The notes under the pieces were generated by a model. The model saw only the letters and a program-made list of their open reading frames with translations. It was not told the DNA's origin and made no database searches. Both the position numbers and the translations under genes were made by a program. Positions 1 to 7,727 of a stretch of 64,000 nucleotides of DNA are shown here, in pieces. Numbering within the stretch: the stretch's first letter is position 1; each line of letters starts with the position of its first letter. Origin of the DNA: a virus; IMG/VR virus record IMGVR_UViG_3300036852_000741, positions 1 to 64,000 of that record. One strand, 5' to 3'.

Positions 1-234
1 TCAGCCGTTCTCCTCTCGCACCGTGTAGGCGCGGATTGCGGGGCCGGCGCCCTCGGCCAGCCCCAGTTTCTCTGCCACGACCCCGCCGAGCACCTCGACG
101 TGCGCGACCTGCCTCACCGTGGATAGCAGCCCGTCGCCCTGGCGAATCTCGACCTCCGCGAGACGCCCGAGCAACACTGGCTCGGCGCTCACGCGATCGA
201 AGTTCTCGGCCGGGACCACGACCACGAGCCTCAT
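1..234 (-). CDS. Hypothetical protein, 77 aa
   Basis: I do not recognise this protein. It begins MRLVVVVPAENFDRV and is rich in Val, Ala and Glu with no Cys, signal peptide or membrane segment. The ATG overlaps the stop of the preceding gene as ATGA, which fixes the start and implies translational coupling. It is the last gene seen of the minus-strand operon that includes the HNH protein. Confidence 0.75.
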   Translation of the reverse strand: MRLVVVVPAENFDRVSAEPVLLGRLAEVEIRQGDGLLSTVRQVAHVEVLGGVVAEKLGLAEGAGPAIRAYTVREENG

Positions 235-434
235 TGGATGACGAACTCGATCTTGGCCACGCATTCCAGCGGGAAGTCCACTCCGCTGATCGTCGCGAAC
301 GCCGAGGTTGTCGCCACCCGCTGCACCACTCCCGTGAGCACCGCCGGCTCGCACGGTTCCCGCAGCGTCACGCTCACCGGCAGCCCTGTCAGCAGCGCCT
401 TGCGCAGCCTCCGGTCGGCGTCCTTGGGGCGCAT
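231..434 (-). CDS. Hypothetical protein, 67 aa
   Basis: Unknown function. The first third is basic (MRPKDADRRLRKALLTG) and the rest is a hydrophobic, probably beta-rich stretch ending in KIEFVIQ. Three bases separate it from the HNH gene upstream, and its stop overlaps the next ATG, so it is an internal operon member. Confidence 0.75.
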   Translation of the reverse strand: MRPKDADRRLRKALLTGLPVSVTLREPCEPAVLTGVVQRVATTSAFATISGVDFPLECVAKIEFVIQ

Positions 435-437
435 CGC

Positions 438-887
438 TCACGCGATGTACGTCCGCTCGATGAAGGGCTCCTCACCCAGCGCGCGGGCGAATGCCAGATT
501 GGCCTCGGTCAGGCACCGGCGGGGGATGCGCCTGAAGGCAAGTTCGTGGTGCGAATGGCAGCGCTCGCATACGCAAAGCCCGACCTCGGGCGCCCACAGC
601 AGGTCGGCCGGCGCTACCCCACGCGCACGAGCGATGCGCTTCAGACGATGCTGACTCACCACATGGTGGCCCTCCAGGGTGCGCCGTGAGCCGCACACGG
701 CACACGCGGCCCCCCTGGGTACCACTGCCTCGATCCACGCCCTCATCAGCGCCTGCTCGTACACGGTGGGCGCTGGGCGTGGCCGGCGCCCCAGGGTACC
801 CGCGCCCCGGGGCATCGGTGCGTGACGCTCCAGCGACCCGACGCCGCGCGTCAGGGGGGTTCTACGCGCCAGAGCGCCACGCCTCAT
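438..887 (-). CDS. HNH-type nuclease domain protein, 149 aa
   Basis: Probable HNH (beta-beta-alpha metal) endonuclease or recombination-associated protein. After a basic N-terminus of about 45 residues come a zinc pair CAVC, the core GHHVVSQHR, then CVCERCHSHHE, giving the paired CxxC and His-His arrangement of HNH proteins. The Asn usual in the middle of the motif is not obvious, so activity is uncertain. It could be a NinG-like recombination factor or a packaging-associated HNH protein; its place in a replication and recombination strand favours the former. The ATG overlaps the upstream stop as ATGA. Confidence 0.7.
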   Translation of the reverse strand: MRRGALARRTPLTRGVGSLERHAPMPRGAGTLGRRPRPAPTVYEQALMRAWIEAVVPRGAACAVCGSRRTLEGHHVVSQHRLKRIARARGVAPADLLWAPEVGLCVCERCHSHHELAFRRIPRRCLTEANLAFARALGEEPFIERTYIA

Positions 888-1213
888 CGCTGTGGATGCC
901 GACGCTGGTGACGGTTGGAGGGCGGCGGTGGGCCGCCGGGAGCCGGCGGTGCGCCCATGGGGATCGCCTGGGCGATCTGAACCTGCGGCTTGTTGTCCAG
1001 CAGCGCCCTGCCGATGGCCTCTGCCGCCGGCACGAACTCCGGTGGCGCGTCGGGCCCCTTGACCTTGGGCAGCGGAACGTCCACCACGATGCCGCTCTGC
1101 GGGTCCACGAACCGCACGAGCTTTACTGGCAGTGGCGGCAGGTCGGGTCGGGGCGGCGGCAGCACCCCGTCGAGCACGTCGTAGTTCACGTCGGTCAGCG
1201 TGATGTGCAGCAC
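884..1213 (-). CDS. Proline-rich hypothetical protein, 109 aa
   Basis: Unknown function. An N-terminal MLHITLTDVNYDVLDG segment is followed by two proline-rich stretches (around residues 19-30 and 88-100) and a basic tail. It starts with GTG one base after the preceding stop. Proline content suggests an extended binding region rather than an enzyme. Confidence 0.7.
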   Translation of the reverse strand: MLHITLTDVNYDVLDGVLPPPRPDLPPLPVKLVRFVDPQSGIVVDVPLPKVKGPDAPPEFVPAAEAIGRALLDNKPQVQIAQAIPMGAPPAPGGPPPPSNRHQRRHPQR

Positions 1214-1214
1214 G

Positions 1215-1778
1215 CTACGCCTCTGTCTTCGTCAGGCTGGCCGGTGGGAACAGGGTGCTCTGCGGTAGGGCCGCCGGTGAGCCGTCCGCCTTGGTGGGCG
1301 CCACCGCCGGGAGTCCTTCCAGCGTGCGCACGTAGCCGCTGTGGCCCTTCTCGGTGAGCACGAGCACGGCGGCGTCCGAGCCGTTGCGGGTCTTGCGGGT
1401 CCGCCGATCGTCCTGGCGCACGAAGCCGCCCTGGACCAGTTCGGTGATCCGGGCGGTGACCGAGTTGATCGGCTTGCTCAGCCACACCGCGGCCTCGTCG
1501 CGGGTCATGCCCTGCTCGCCGGCTCCGGCGATCGCCGCCAGCACCGCAAAGCGCTGCGAGCCCGAGCGCGGGTAGTTATCCAGGGCGGCCTTACGGCTCG
1601 TTGACGAGCCCGCTACGAAGCCACCCAGATTGTCGTCGTCGGGCCGCTTGATGCCGGCGTACAGCCTGCCGAGCGTCTTGGGCTCGCCGGGCACGTTTTC
1701 CTCGATGAACGCTTCCAGGTGCTCGATGTACTCGCGCGCCTCACCGCGCGTACACCGAGCGAGGTCAGGGCGCCGCAT
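1215..1778 (-). CDS. Winged-helix DNA-binding protein, 187 aa
   Basis: Probable transcription factor. Residues about 70-155 read as a MarR/wHTH-like domain: a helix FAVLAAIAGAGEQG, a recognition region TRDEAAVWLSKPINSVTARI, helix TELVQGGFV, and a basic wing DDRRTRKTRNGSD before VLVLTEKG. The N-terminal part is acidic and helical. The ATG overlaps the stop of the micro-gene upstream as TGATG. Its position downstream of the Cas4-like nuclease suggests it regulates the minus-strand operon, but no target is visible. Confidence 0.65.
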   Translation of the reverse strand: MRRPDLARCTRGEAREYIEHLEAFIEENVPGEPKTLGRLYAGIKRPDDDNLGGFVAGSSTSRKAALDNYPRSGSQRFAVLAAIAGAGEQGMTRDEAAVWLSKPINSVTARITELVQGGFVRQDDRRTRKTRNGSDAAVLVLTEKGHSGYVRTLEGLPAVAPTKADGSPAALPQSTLFPPASLTKTEA

Positions 1779-1849
1779 CAGGGCAGCGGCAGGATGCCGC
1801 CGATGGTGTGCAGCAGCTTGCAGATCACGTCGATGGTCGTCGCCAGCAT
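1778..1849 (-). CDS. Micro-peptide, 23 aa, hydrophobic
   Basis: A 23-residue peptide beginning MLATTIDVICKLLH and ending GGILPLP, hydrophobic to amphipathic. Support is the start context: on the minus strand CCCGACCCGTGGAGGA precedes the ATG, a variant of the start-associated sequence found before many genes here, and the stop is coupled to the next gene as TGATG. It could be a membrane peptide or just a leader that couples translation of the wHTH gene. Confidence 0.5.
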   Translation of the reverse strand: MLATTIDVICKLLHTIGGILPLP

Positions 1850-1907
1850 GGCGTCCTCCACGGGTCGGGGTTTCCAGACGGGAACCGTACGCAGTACAGC
1901 GGATGGA

Positions 1908-3236
1908 TCAGGCGGCGTCTTCGCGGGCCTGCCGTACGGAGCGCTCCATCGCCTCCAGCAGTGCCGCGTCGGCCTCGGCATCCTCGCCGGAGGCCGGCCT
2001 GGGTGTGTGCGGCTCGAAGCGCGAGGCGGTGGATGAGCGCCACAGCCGGCGCACGTCCGGGGGGCGTCTCTCCAGGCGCGCTAGTTCGACCTCGGCCTGC
2101 ACGTCGTCGGGCGAGGGGGCTGCCGTGCGCGTGTAGGCGCGGTGCCCCCAGACCCGCTCGCCCTTGGCGTCCTTGATCGGGATGGGGCCGTGCCTGTCGG
2201 CCCACACCTTGAGCGCCTCCTTGCCCTTTTTGGCGGCGGCGTCAGCCACGATCGTCTCGGCGGCCACTCGCTCCGCGTCGACCTGGGAGACGATGCGCCC
2301 GGCGTTGCGGGCGGTGGGAAAGATCGGGCAGGCGGTCGGACGAGGACACCACGAACAGTGCGCCCCCGGCGAGGGCGACCACGGCCCGATGAGATTCTCG
2401 TGGGCGACGCGCAGTTCCCGACGGCGAACGGGATCGGTCTCGGCCCGCCGGGCATTGTGCAGCGCCCTGGCCTCGTCTGACCACGGTGCCTTGCCCCGCT
2501 CCACGGCGCGGTCGAAGCGTTCCACCAGGGCCGATAGTTCCGCCTCGATGTTCTCCAGGTCCGAGCGCCACACCGTCGCCTCGCGGGGCTCCGAGCGCCG
2601 CACGTACACCTCGCGCAGCGTCACGCTGTGCACGGAGGGGAAGTTGCGCATCACCAGGAAGGCGTACATGCGCTGCTGGAAGTAGCCGTCGAAGCTCACC
2701 TCAGTCGGCGCCGGCAGACTCCACGTATCCTTCCAGTCGAGCACCGTCGCCCGGTCGGCCTCGGCGCCGAAGATGAACAGGGCGTCCAACTGGCCGGTGA
2801 CGACCCGCTCGACGGTACCGCCCTCGGGGTCGGGGTAGCGCAGCGTAGCGTTCAGGCGCTGCTCCACATCCACCAGGGCCTCGACATCGAGACTCGACTC
2901 GTTGGCCCACTTGACGATCGTCCAGCGCATGTCCTTGACCTGCTCGATCGGCAGGTTCACCACGTCGCGGGGGTCCACATCGGCCTGCCGTAGGCACTCC
3001 AGGAGGATCGCGGTCGCCACGTCAGCGGGGATGGTCTTCTCTCGGCGCTCGTACATCTCCGCCAAGCACTTGGCGAGGGCCCGGTGCAGAACCTGCCCGC
3101 GCGCCTGCTCGTGGGTGCTCCAGCCCTCCTCGTACTCCAGGCCCATCACGGTGGCCAGCGCGCAGCGGTCGAACGCTGCCAGCAACGACTGGCGGACGGC
3201 GGGAAACCGCTCCATGGCGGTCGGGTATGGCGGCAT
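1908..3236 (-). CDS. Cas4/RecB-family PD-(D/E)XK exonuclease, 442 aa
   Basis: Probable DNA exonuclease that resects ends for annealing by the RecT/Bet-like protein. Motifs follow the Cas4/AddB layout: Cys25 near the N-terminus, His51 in GQVLHRAL, Asp151 in QLDALF, the Asp167-x-Lys169 core in VLDWKD, a QQRMY motif at 187-191, and a late cluster Cys294, Cys297, Cys303 that with Cys25 could bind a 4Fe-4S cluster. Length fits phage Cas4/RecB-like nucleases. The start-associated sequence (minus strand CCCGACCAGGGAG) lies just before the ATG, confirming the start. It heads the operon running to the window edge, and two ATAC-ended dyads lie upstream. Confidence 0.85.
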   Translation of the reverse strand: MPPYPTAMERFPAVRQSLLAAFDRCALATVMGLEYEEGWSTHEQARGQVLHRALAKCLAEMYERREKTIPADVATAILLECLRQADVDPRDVVNLPIEQVKDMRWTIVKWANESSLDVEALVDVEQRLNATLRYPDPEGGTVERVVTGQLDALFIFGAEADRATVLDWKDTWSLPAPTEVSFDGYFQQRMYAFLVMRNFPSVHSVTLREVYVRRSEPREATVWRSDLENIEAELSALVERFDRAVERGKAPWSDEARALHNARRAETDPVRRRELRVAHENLIGPWSPSPGAHCSWCPRPTACPIFPTARNAGRIVSQVDAERVAAETIVADAAAKKGKEALKVWADRHGPIPIKDAKGERVWGHRAYTRTAAPSPDDVQAEVELARLERRPPDVRRLWRSSTASRFEPHTPRPASGEDAEADAALLEAMERSVRQAREDAA

Positions 3237-3380
3237 CTGTGGGCTCCCTGGTCGGGACGGAACGAGAGCCCATAGTGACGGCCGAGTCGGACGGAAGCCG
3301 ACAGACTCAGCGCCGACTCGTAAGCCGGCGCTGGCCCCATACCCGCAAAGGAATGGACCCCAATGCTAACCCAAGTGCGC

Positions 3381-3440
3381 ATACCATGTGTATCACGCCG
3401 TACGCCATCGTGACTGACGCCATACACAATGGTGTATGGC
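3381..3440 (-). promoter_or_regulatory. Two dyads upstream of the Cas4-like nuclease gene
   Basis: Two related inverted repeats lie upstream of the nuclease gene. One is GCCATACAC-AATG-GTGTATGGC at 3419-3440, with perfect 9-base arms; the other is ATACCATGTGTAT at 3381-3393. They differ from the TAGCWCAC dyads used elsewhere. The stretch 3250-3380 is an untranslated leader with an 8-bp hairpin (CAGCGCCG/CGGCGCTG, 3307-3332). I infer a dedicated operator; no clear -10 box was identified. Confidence 0.5.
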
Positions 3441-3446
3441 ATGAGA

Positions 3447-4595
3447 CTACGCCGCAGCGTCTGCCCACGGTCCCCATGCGGCTTCTAGCTGCTTGAGCGG
3501 AACGCGCGTCGCATCCGTGCTTGCTCTTGGTGCGGGCGCATCCATGGCTTCCAGAAAGCGATCGCACTCGTCGCGCAGGTTGGCCACGCTGGCGCGAACC
3601 CGCTCACGCATCGCGTCTGGCACTTCGGTAGCGATCGGAACTGTCACGCGAAACGAAGTGGCGTACTCGCGCGAGACGATCGCCAGGCGACGGAAGAAGG
3701 CCATCGCGCTCCACGCCTGTGCGTCGCGCTCCTGCACGCGCTTGCGCTCCGCCTGCTCGTTCTCCCAGCGCTCCATCTTCTGCGCCTCCGCGTAGGTCGT
3801 GGACGGCGAGCCCAGCAGTCGCTCGCGGACCGTCGGACTGGCCCGGTCCAGGAACTCCAGGACTTCAGGGAAGCCACCGCCGCCGGGGACCTTGCCGCTG
3901 AGCGCCTTCCGGCCAAGCGCTACCTGCTCGTTCTCGGACAGGCCGGAGCCGGTGAGCGCCGCTCCCACGTTGAGGTCGAGCCTGTGCTCCAGCAGCAGGG
4001 TCTGCACTCCCGGGGCTGCGTTCTTGACGATGCGTACCGAGCGGTCGGCGTGCTGACCGCCGGGTGCCGGGTTGCTCTTGTCGGCGAAGCGCCTGGCCAT
4101 CTTCTTCTTGGTCTCGGGGGGCATGTTGGCTTTGGCGAGTGCGCGGGCGTCCTCGCGCCCGATTTCTCCGTTCTCCGCCATGTCGGCCACCTCGTCGGGC
4201 AGGTTGAGCATCGCCATGAGGCTGGTGATCGTCGCCTCCGTCGTCCCCACGTAGGCGGCGAGTATGGCGTGGCCGACCTTGCCGTCGCTGGACTCGGCGC
4301 GCAGCATCTCGCGCAGGTCGCGCAGCGCCCGCGCCTTGGCCATCGGCGTGAGGTGGGACTTGGCCATCTCGTCCGACAGCCTCAACGCCAACGCCCCCAC
4401 CTCGGTGGCCTGGATGACGTGTGGCGTGACCTCCAGGCCGAGGCGTTCGGCGGCCTGCCGGCGGCCCTCTCCCAGGACGACCTCGCCGCTGGGCAGGGTG
4501 ACGACCGGCTGGGCGAGGCCGAAGCGCCGGATGGACTCGATCAGGTCGGGGGACGGCTCTGGGCGTGGCAGATGCCGTGGGGGCTTGAGGGGCAT
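3447..4595 (-). CDS. ParB-like nuclease/partition-domain protein, 382 aa
   Basis: Contains a ParB N-terminal-like domain (about residues 14-100): the helix DLIESIRRFGLAQPVV, a loop SGEVVLGEGRRQAAERLGL matching the ParB GERR box, and a helical HTH-like region GTTEATITSLMAMLNLP around 125. The C-terminal half is helical and charged. In phages such proteins act as DNA-binding or CTP-binding factors, sometimes nucleases; partition of a plasmid prophage is also possible, but no ParA was seen. The ATG has a strong GGAGG site eight bases upstream. Confidence 0.75.
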   Translation of the reverse strand: MPLKPPRHLPRPEPSPDLIESIRRFGLAQPVVTLPSGEVVLGEGRRQAAERLGLEVTPHVIQATEVGALALRLSDEMAKSHLTPMAKARALRDLREMLRAESSDGKVGHAILAAYVGTTEATITSLMAMLNLPDEVADMAENGEIGREDARALAKANMPPETKKKMARRFADKSNPAPGGQHADRSVRIVKNAAPGVQTLLLEHRLDLNVGAALTGSGLSENEQVALGRKALSGKVPGGGGFPEVLEFLDRASPTVRERLLGSPSTTYAEAQKMERWENEQAERKRVQERDAQAWSAMAFFRRLAIVSREYATSFRVTVPIATEVPDAMRERVRASVANLRDECDRFLEAMDAPAPRASTDATRVPLKQLEAAWGPWADAAA

Positions 4596-4616
4596 GGTTC
4601 CTCCGAACAGACGTGG

Positions 4617-4652
4617 GGGGGGGAAACCCCGCGATCGCGCGATTTCCCCCCC
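4617..4652. promoter_or_regulatory. 10-bp stem-loop between two minus-strand genes
   Basis: GGGGGGGAAA at 4617-4626 pairs perfectly with TTTCCCCCCC at 4643-4652. The 16-base loop holds GCGATCGCGC. It lies between the stop of the 203-aa gene and the ParB-like gene. There is no T-run on either side, so an attenuator, mRNA-stability element or protein site is as likely as a terminator. Confidence 0.45.
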
Positions 4653-4668
4653 AGGTTGAGATAGCCGA

Positions 4669-5280
4669 CTACGCCGTGGGCGGCGCCTGGGCGGGCGTGC
4701 CCTCCTCCGGCGGGACGCCGCCGCCGAGCGCCCTGCGCGTGCGGTCCATCGCCTCCAGGATCGCCTTCTCGGCGAAGGGGGCGAGCGCCGGGATGCGCCC
4801 GACGGTCTCCAGGGTGCCGCGCGCGAAGTTGCCGGCCGCCGACTCCAGGCGGCTGACGGTCGGCTGGTAGTAGCGCTCGTCCACCATTTCCGGGTTGGCG
4901 GTGAACACGCGCCCCACGCGCTTCTGCTTGGTCACGATCCCGCCGGGCCCCGGCACGTGGCGGATCGCCGGCCAGGTGATGAGCCAGCCCGGCTCGCCGC
5001 CGTTGCTCAGGGCCTGCTGGACCGTTCCGGTCACCCCCGGCGCCGCGACCTGGGAGACCAACTCCACGAGGTCGTCGTCCTCGACGCCGAAGAACTTGGC
5101 CGCGGTCTCGGCGTGCAGGATGACCCGCTCGTCGGCCTCGGCGGGCGTGTCCGCCCTGTGGTCGGTCCGGTACAGCGGCGCCAGCATCTCGCCCAACCGC
5201 TTGCGCTCGATGCGGCCGGCGATGGACAGCAGGTCCTTCTGGCGCAACGCTGCGAGCGCGCGCTCTGACTGGATAGGCAT
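4669..5280 (-). CDS. Hypothetical protein, 203 aa
   Basis: Unknown function. A helical N-terminus (IQSERALAALRQKDLLSIAG) precedes an acidic patch EDDDLVELVSQ, a basic segment TKQKRVGRVFTANPEMVDERYY and a long helix AGNFARGTLETVGR, ending in a Pro-rich tail. ATG at 5280 is preferred because AGGAGG lies ten bases upstream. It follows the ParB-like gene on the same strand after a stem-loop. Confidence 0.75.
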   Translation of the reverse strand: MPIQSERALAALRQKDLLSIAGRIERKRLGEMLAPLYRTDHRADTPAEADERVILHAETAAKFFGVEDDDLVELVSQVAAPGVTGTVQQALSNGGEPGWLITWPAIRHVPGPGGIVTKQKRVGRVFTANPEMVDERYYQPTVSRLESAAGNFARGTLETVGRIPALAPFAEKAILEAMDRTRRALGGGVPPEEGTPAQAPPTA

Positions 5281-5527
5281 GAGGGCCAATCCTCCTTTGC
5301 GGGTATGGGACGGCGCCGACGCATTCGGCCGCTGCCCGATTTATTGCGCCCCGCCTTCCCCACCGAGCAGCCTGCCATAAACAGCTTTAGCGCGTCAAGT
5401 CGTGCGCCTGTATGGGCCGTCCGGCCCTCCGGCGATACTGCGCCCGCGGAGGTTCATTGGATAGCCCGCCCTGACGCCGAAAGGCACCTTCGGGAAGGGG
5501 TCGCACGGGCGTTGTGGTTCCTTCTGG

Positions 5528-5562
5528 CCCAGCGCCCCCGGCTAACCACCGGGGGCGCTGGG
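5528..5562. terminator. Perfect 14-bp terminator-like hairpin
   Basis: CCCAGCGCCCCCGG (5528-5541), loop CTAACCA, and its exact complement to 5562, followed on the plus strand by CTTTCT. It lies just beyond the stop of the minus-strand gene at 5567, so it probably ends that operon, yet the T-rich side faces the plus strand. The rest of 5281-5527 has no gene; a TTGACG box on the minus strand near 5385 has no convincing -10 partner. Confidence 0.65.
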
Positions 5563-5566
5563 CTTT

Positions 5567-5854
5567 CTAGCTCTTGTACAGGCTCAAGATGAAGCCGTTG
5601 TAGGGCTCGGCGTGGATGCCCGCGAGGTTGTCGAGGACCGCGCGGGTGGTGGCGTCCTCGCCACCGCTGGCGTCCATCGCCCACTCGTACGGGCCCTCCT
5701 CCCAGACGACCTGAGCCGTGGCGCCGGAGCCCCAGCCGAAGCGAGCCATCTCCTCCTCGCCCCAGATGAGGATGCCCTTGGCCTCGGCCTCGTCCAGCCT
5801 GTAGCGCGTGATGAGCGCCTTGCGGATGCGCTGTGCTGCCTGCCGGCCGGTCAT
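5567..5854 (-). CDS. Hypothetical protein, 95 aa
   Basis: Unknown. A basic N-terminal helix (GRQAAQRIRKALITRYRL) is followed by a Trp/Tyr-rich region (VVWEEGPYEWAMD) and ends GFILSLYKS. The ATG overlaps the previous stop and has GGGGG nearby as a weak ribosome site. Last gene of the operon that starts with the dyad promoter at 6.4 kb; the 14-bp hairpin follows its stop. Confidence 0.75.
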   Translation of the reverse strand: MTGRQAAQRIRKALITRYRLDEAEAKGILIWGEEEMARFGWGSGATAQVVWEEGPYEWAMDASGGEDATTRAVLDNLAGIHAEPYNGFILSLYKS

Positions 5855-6126
5855 GCCCAAACCCCCTTCTTGTAGAGCCGTCCGTAGGCGTTGTCGTCGG
5901 ACGCTCGGTGAGCGGCGCTGACGGCCTCCTGCGCCTCGCGCAGCTTGTCGGCCGCCTCGATGAGCAGGTTTGCCTCCTTCGTCCACTCGCTCGCCCGAGC
6001 CTCGCCGTCCTCCCACGTCGAGTTGTCGTGCGCCGTCTCGGCGCGCGCGCGGAGCACTTCGATGATCGCGTCGATCGCCTCGTACGGACTGGCGACGGCG
6101 CCCTTGCGGATCGTGCTAATCAGCAT
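5851..6126 (-). CDS. Helical hypothetical protein, 91 aa
   Basis: Unknown, mostly helical and charged (SEWTKEANLLIEAADKLREA), resembling small phage coiled-coil proteins. Starts ATG inside the end of the upstream gene, with a 7-base overlap. Middle gene of the three-gene operon driven from 6.4 kb. Confidence 0.7.
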   Translation of the reverse strand: MLISTIRKGAVASPYEAIDAIIEVLRARAETAHDNSTWEDGEARASEWTKEANLLIEAADKLREAQEAVSAAHRASDDNAYGRLYKKGVWA

Positions 6127-6356
6127 GTTGCCCACCCGTAGCGCTCCATGGCGGCGGTGAAGCCGATCCCCAGCTTGGCCTTGGTGGCGGCGGCCTCCTC
6201 GACCATCGCGATCATCTCGGTGCGCAGGATCATCTTGCGCCCGCAGGTGGTCTTGACCTCCATCGCGGCGGTGGCCAGGTTTGCCTTGACCGTCTCGTAC
6301 CCAGCCGCCACCGTCAGTGTCCGCCCGGTGGTCAGCGTCAGCGTCGTGGCTTCCAT
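6120..6356 (-). CDS. Hypothetical protein, 78 aa
   Basis: Unknown. Threonine-rich start (MEATTLTLTTGRTLTVAAG) then helix VKANLATAAMEVKTTCGRK. Its opening resembles that of the 84-aa protein starting at 15812, which also follows a dyad promoter. CCCGACCAAGGAG on the minus strand ends seven bases before the ATG, which is strong evidence for this start. First gene of its operon. Confidence 0.8.
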   Translation of the reverse strand: MEATTLTLTTGRTLTVAAGYETVKANLATAAMEVKTTCGRKMILRTEMIAMVEEAAATKAKLGIGFTAAMERYGWATC

Positions 6357-6401
6357 CGTGGGCTCCTTGGTCGGGACGCGACCCCTTTTGGCCGCACACA
6401 C

Positions 6402-6431
6402 ATGGTACCACAATGCGCTCACGATGTGAGC
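6402..6431 (-). promoter_or_regulatory. Dyad promoter with displaced operator
   Basis: Minus-strand -10 box TACCAT (6402-6407) preceded by TGTGG, and a perfect dyad GCTCAC-GAT-GTGAGC at 6417-6431. At other members the dyad centre is about 8 bases from the -10; here it is about 17, roughly one helical turn further. This is a natural spacing variant of the dispersed regulon. Confidence 0.75.
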
Positions 6432-6482
6432 ACTGTAACGGGCTTTCAACCGGGCCCTTGAGAGTGCCTTCAGTACGCCGAG

Positions 6483-6842
6483 CTAGTCCCCGAACACGAA
6501 GACCGCCCTTCTGCGGGCCGGCATGATCGCCGGCACGAAGTCGCGCGACCGCACGGCCACCGGCTGGAGGGCAAGCTCGCTCAGCGCCCCCAGCCAGGGG
6601 GCGCCGACGTTGATGGTGTTGACCGGCTCGGGGCGCCCGTACCCGCCGTAATACTGGCGGTCGAGCATCTTGCTCCCGCCCGCCCCGGCGGCGAACGCCG
6701 CCAGCCACCCGCTGGTTGCGTCCAGGCTGCGCGCCCAGATCGGCCCGGCGTCCGCAAGCGCCGGGAACAGCCGCGTGACGGTTGCCACCGGCTCGGGGAC
6801 TAGTTCAGCCAGGCCCGCGCCGGTGTCGGCCAGGTAGGCCAT
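6483..6842 (-). CDS. Probable virion-associated protein, 119 aa
   Basis: No specific family recognised. Gly/Ala-rich with patches such as AGAGGSKMLDRQYYGGYGRP and a hydrophobic end AVFVFGD. It abuts the preceding gene with no spacer and shares its transcript with two proteins that look like surface or tail components, so a structural role is inferred from context only. Confidence 0.6.
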   Translation of the reverse strand: MAYLADTGAGLAELVPEPVATVTRLFPALADAGPIWARSLDATSGWLAAFAAGAGGSKMLDRQYYGGYGRPEPVNTINVGAPWLGALSELALQPVAVRSRDFVPAIMPARRRAVFVFGD

Positions 6843-7721
6843 CTACTCGTAGCGCATGAGCAGGCAACTATTGGCGGACCCGGTGCCTCGGCCGAAGATG
6901 CTCGCGGCGTTTGAGGGCACCCCGACCGGCAGATAGGTGTGAGCCGCGCCGTACATGTTGACCGTGATGGGCACTAGCGCCTGGATGTCTGTTGCCATGT
7001 ACGACAGCAGGCCCAGGCGCGGGTTGATGATGCGCCCATACCAGCCGAAGTGAGGAAAGACCCCAACGTCTGCGCCAACGACCGCTGTCGTGCCGGGGGC
7101 GCTGAACGCGAAGGGCGACGCCTCCACCGCCGGGATCGCGCCGGTGAACGGGATCATCTGCTCCTGGAACGCCTGCGACGTGCTTGCCGCCTTCCACATC
7201 GAGGTGAGGATGCCCGACGAGTCGTCTGCTCCCGCGGCGTCCTTGGTGCGCTCGACGCTGAAGCCGTGGCAGTAGGAGACCGCGCTGGGCCACATCACCA
7301 GGTGGATGCGGTCGGCCGCCCCCGAGACGTAGAAGTAGCTCGTGGTCGTCTGGGCGTTGTAGGCCGCGGCCTGATAGCGGGTGCCGACCTGGCCGGTGAG
7401 GGTCCCCGCACCGTTGGTCCCGGTGGCCACCGTCAGCCACATCCCCGTGGAGGTGGCCGAGCTTATCCCGGTGCCGTACTCCAGCTTGAGAAACACCGGC
7501 TTGGTCGCCTGAAGCGAGTCGTTGAACCGCCAGATTTCGTAGCCGGCGACGCCATTGGCTGCCGTGGGCCGGGCCACCGTTGCCCAGTCGATCTGGCCGG
7601 TGTCGGCGGCCTTTATCAGGCTCACGGCGGCCAACTGCGCCGAGACCGCTGAGCCCCAGGTGCGGAACTCCGCGTCGGTCGTGGCCTGCTGGGGATACGG
7701 ACCGACCTGTGCGAAGGCCAT
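6843..7721 (-). CDS. Probable virion surface or tail protein, 292 aa
   Basis: Ser/Thr/Gly-rich, beta-rich sequence with few charged residues, for example GISSATSTGMWLTVATGTNG and TTTSYFYVSGAADRIHLVMW, typical of phage tail or decoration proteins. No enzyme motif, signal peptide or collagen repeat. It lies between a 166-aa structural-looking protein and the 119-aa gene in a leaderless late-type operon. A receptor-binding or minor structural role is an inference. Confidence 0.6.
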   Translation of the reverse strand: MAFAQVGPYPQQATTDAEFRTWGSAVSAQLAAVSLIKAADTGQIDWATVARPTAANGVAGYEIWRFNDSLQATKPVFLKLEYGTGISSATSTGMWLTVATGTNGAGTLTGQVGTRYQAAAYNAQTTTSYFYVSGAADRIHLVMWPSAVSYCHGFSVERTKDAAGADDSSGILTSMWKAASTSQAFQEQMIPFTGAIPAVEASPFAFSAPGTTAVVGADVGVFPHFGWYGRIINPRLGLLSYMATDIQALVPITVNMYGAAHTYLPVGVPSNAASIFGRGTGSANSCLLMRYE

Positions 7722-7727
7722 CTGCGC

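Noticed and set aside
1908-3236. CRISPR adaptation Cas4
   Set aside because: No cas1 or cas2 nearby; paired in this genome with a RecT/Bet-like protein, so a resection nuclease is simpler.
3447-4595. Plasmid partition system
   Set aside because: The protein has a ParB-like domain but no ParA gene or parS-like cluster was recognised in the window.
5305-5527. Small RNA ending at the 14-bp hairpin on the plus strand
   Set aside because: T-rich end faces plus, but no promoter was found upstream, so it was kept only as a terminator.
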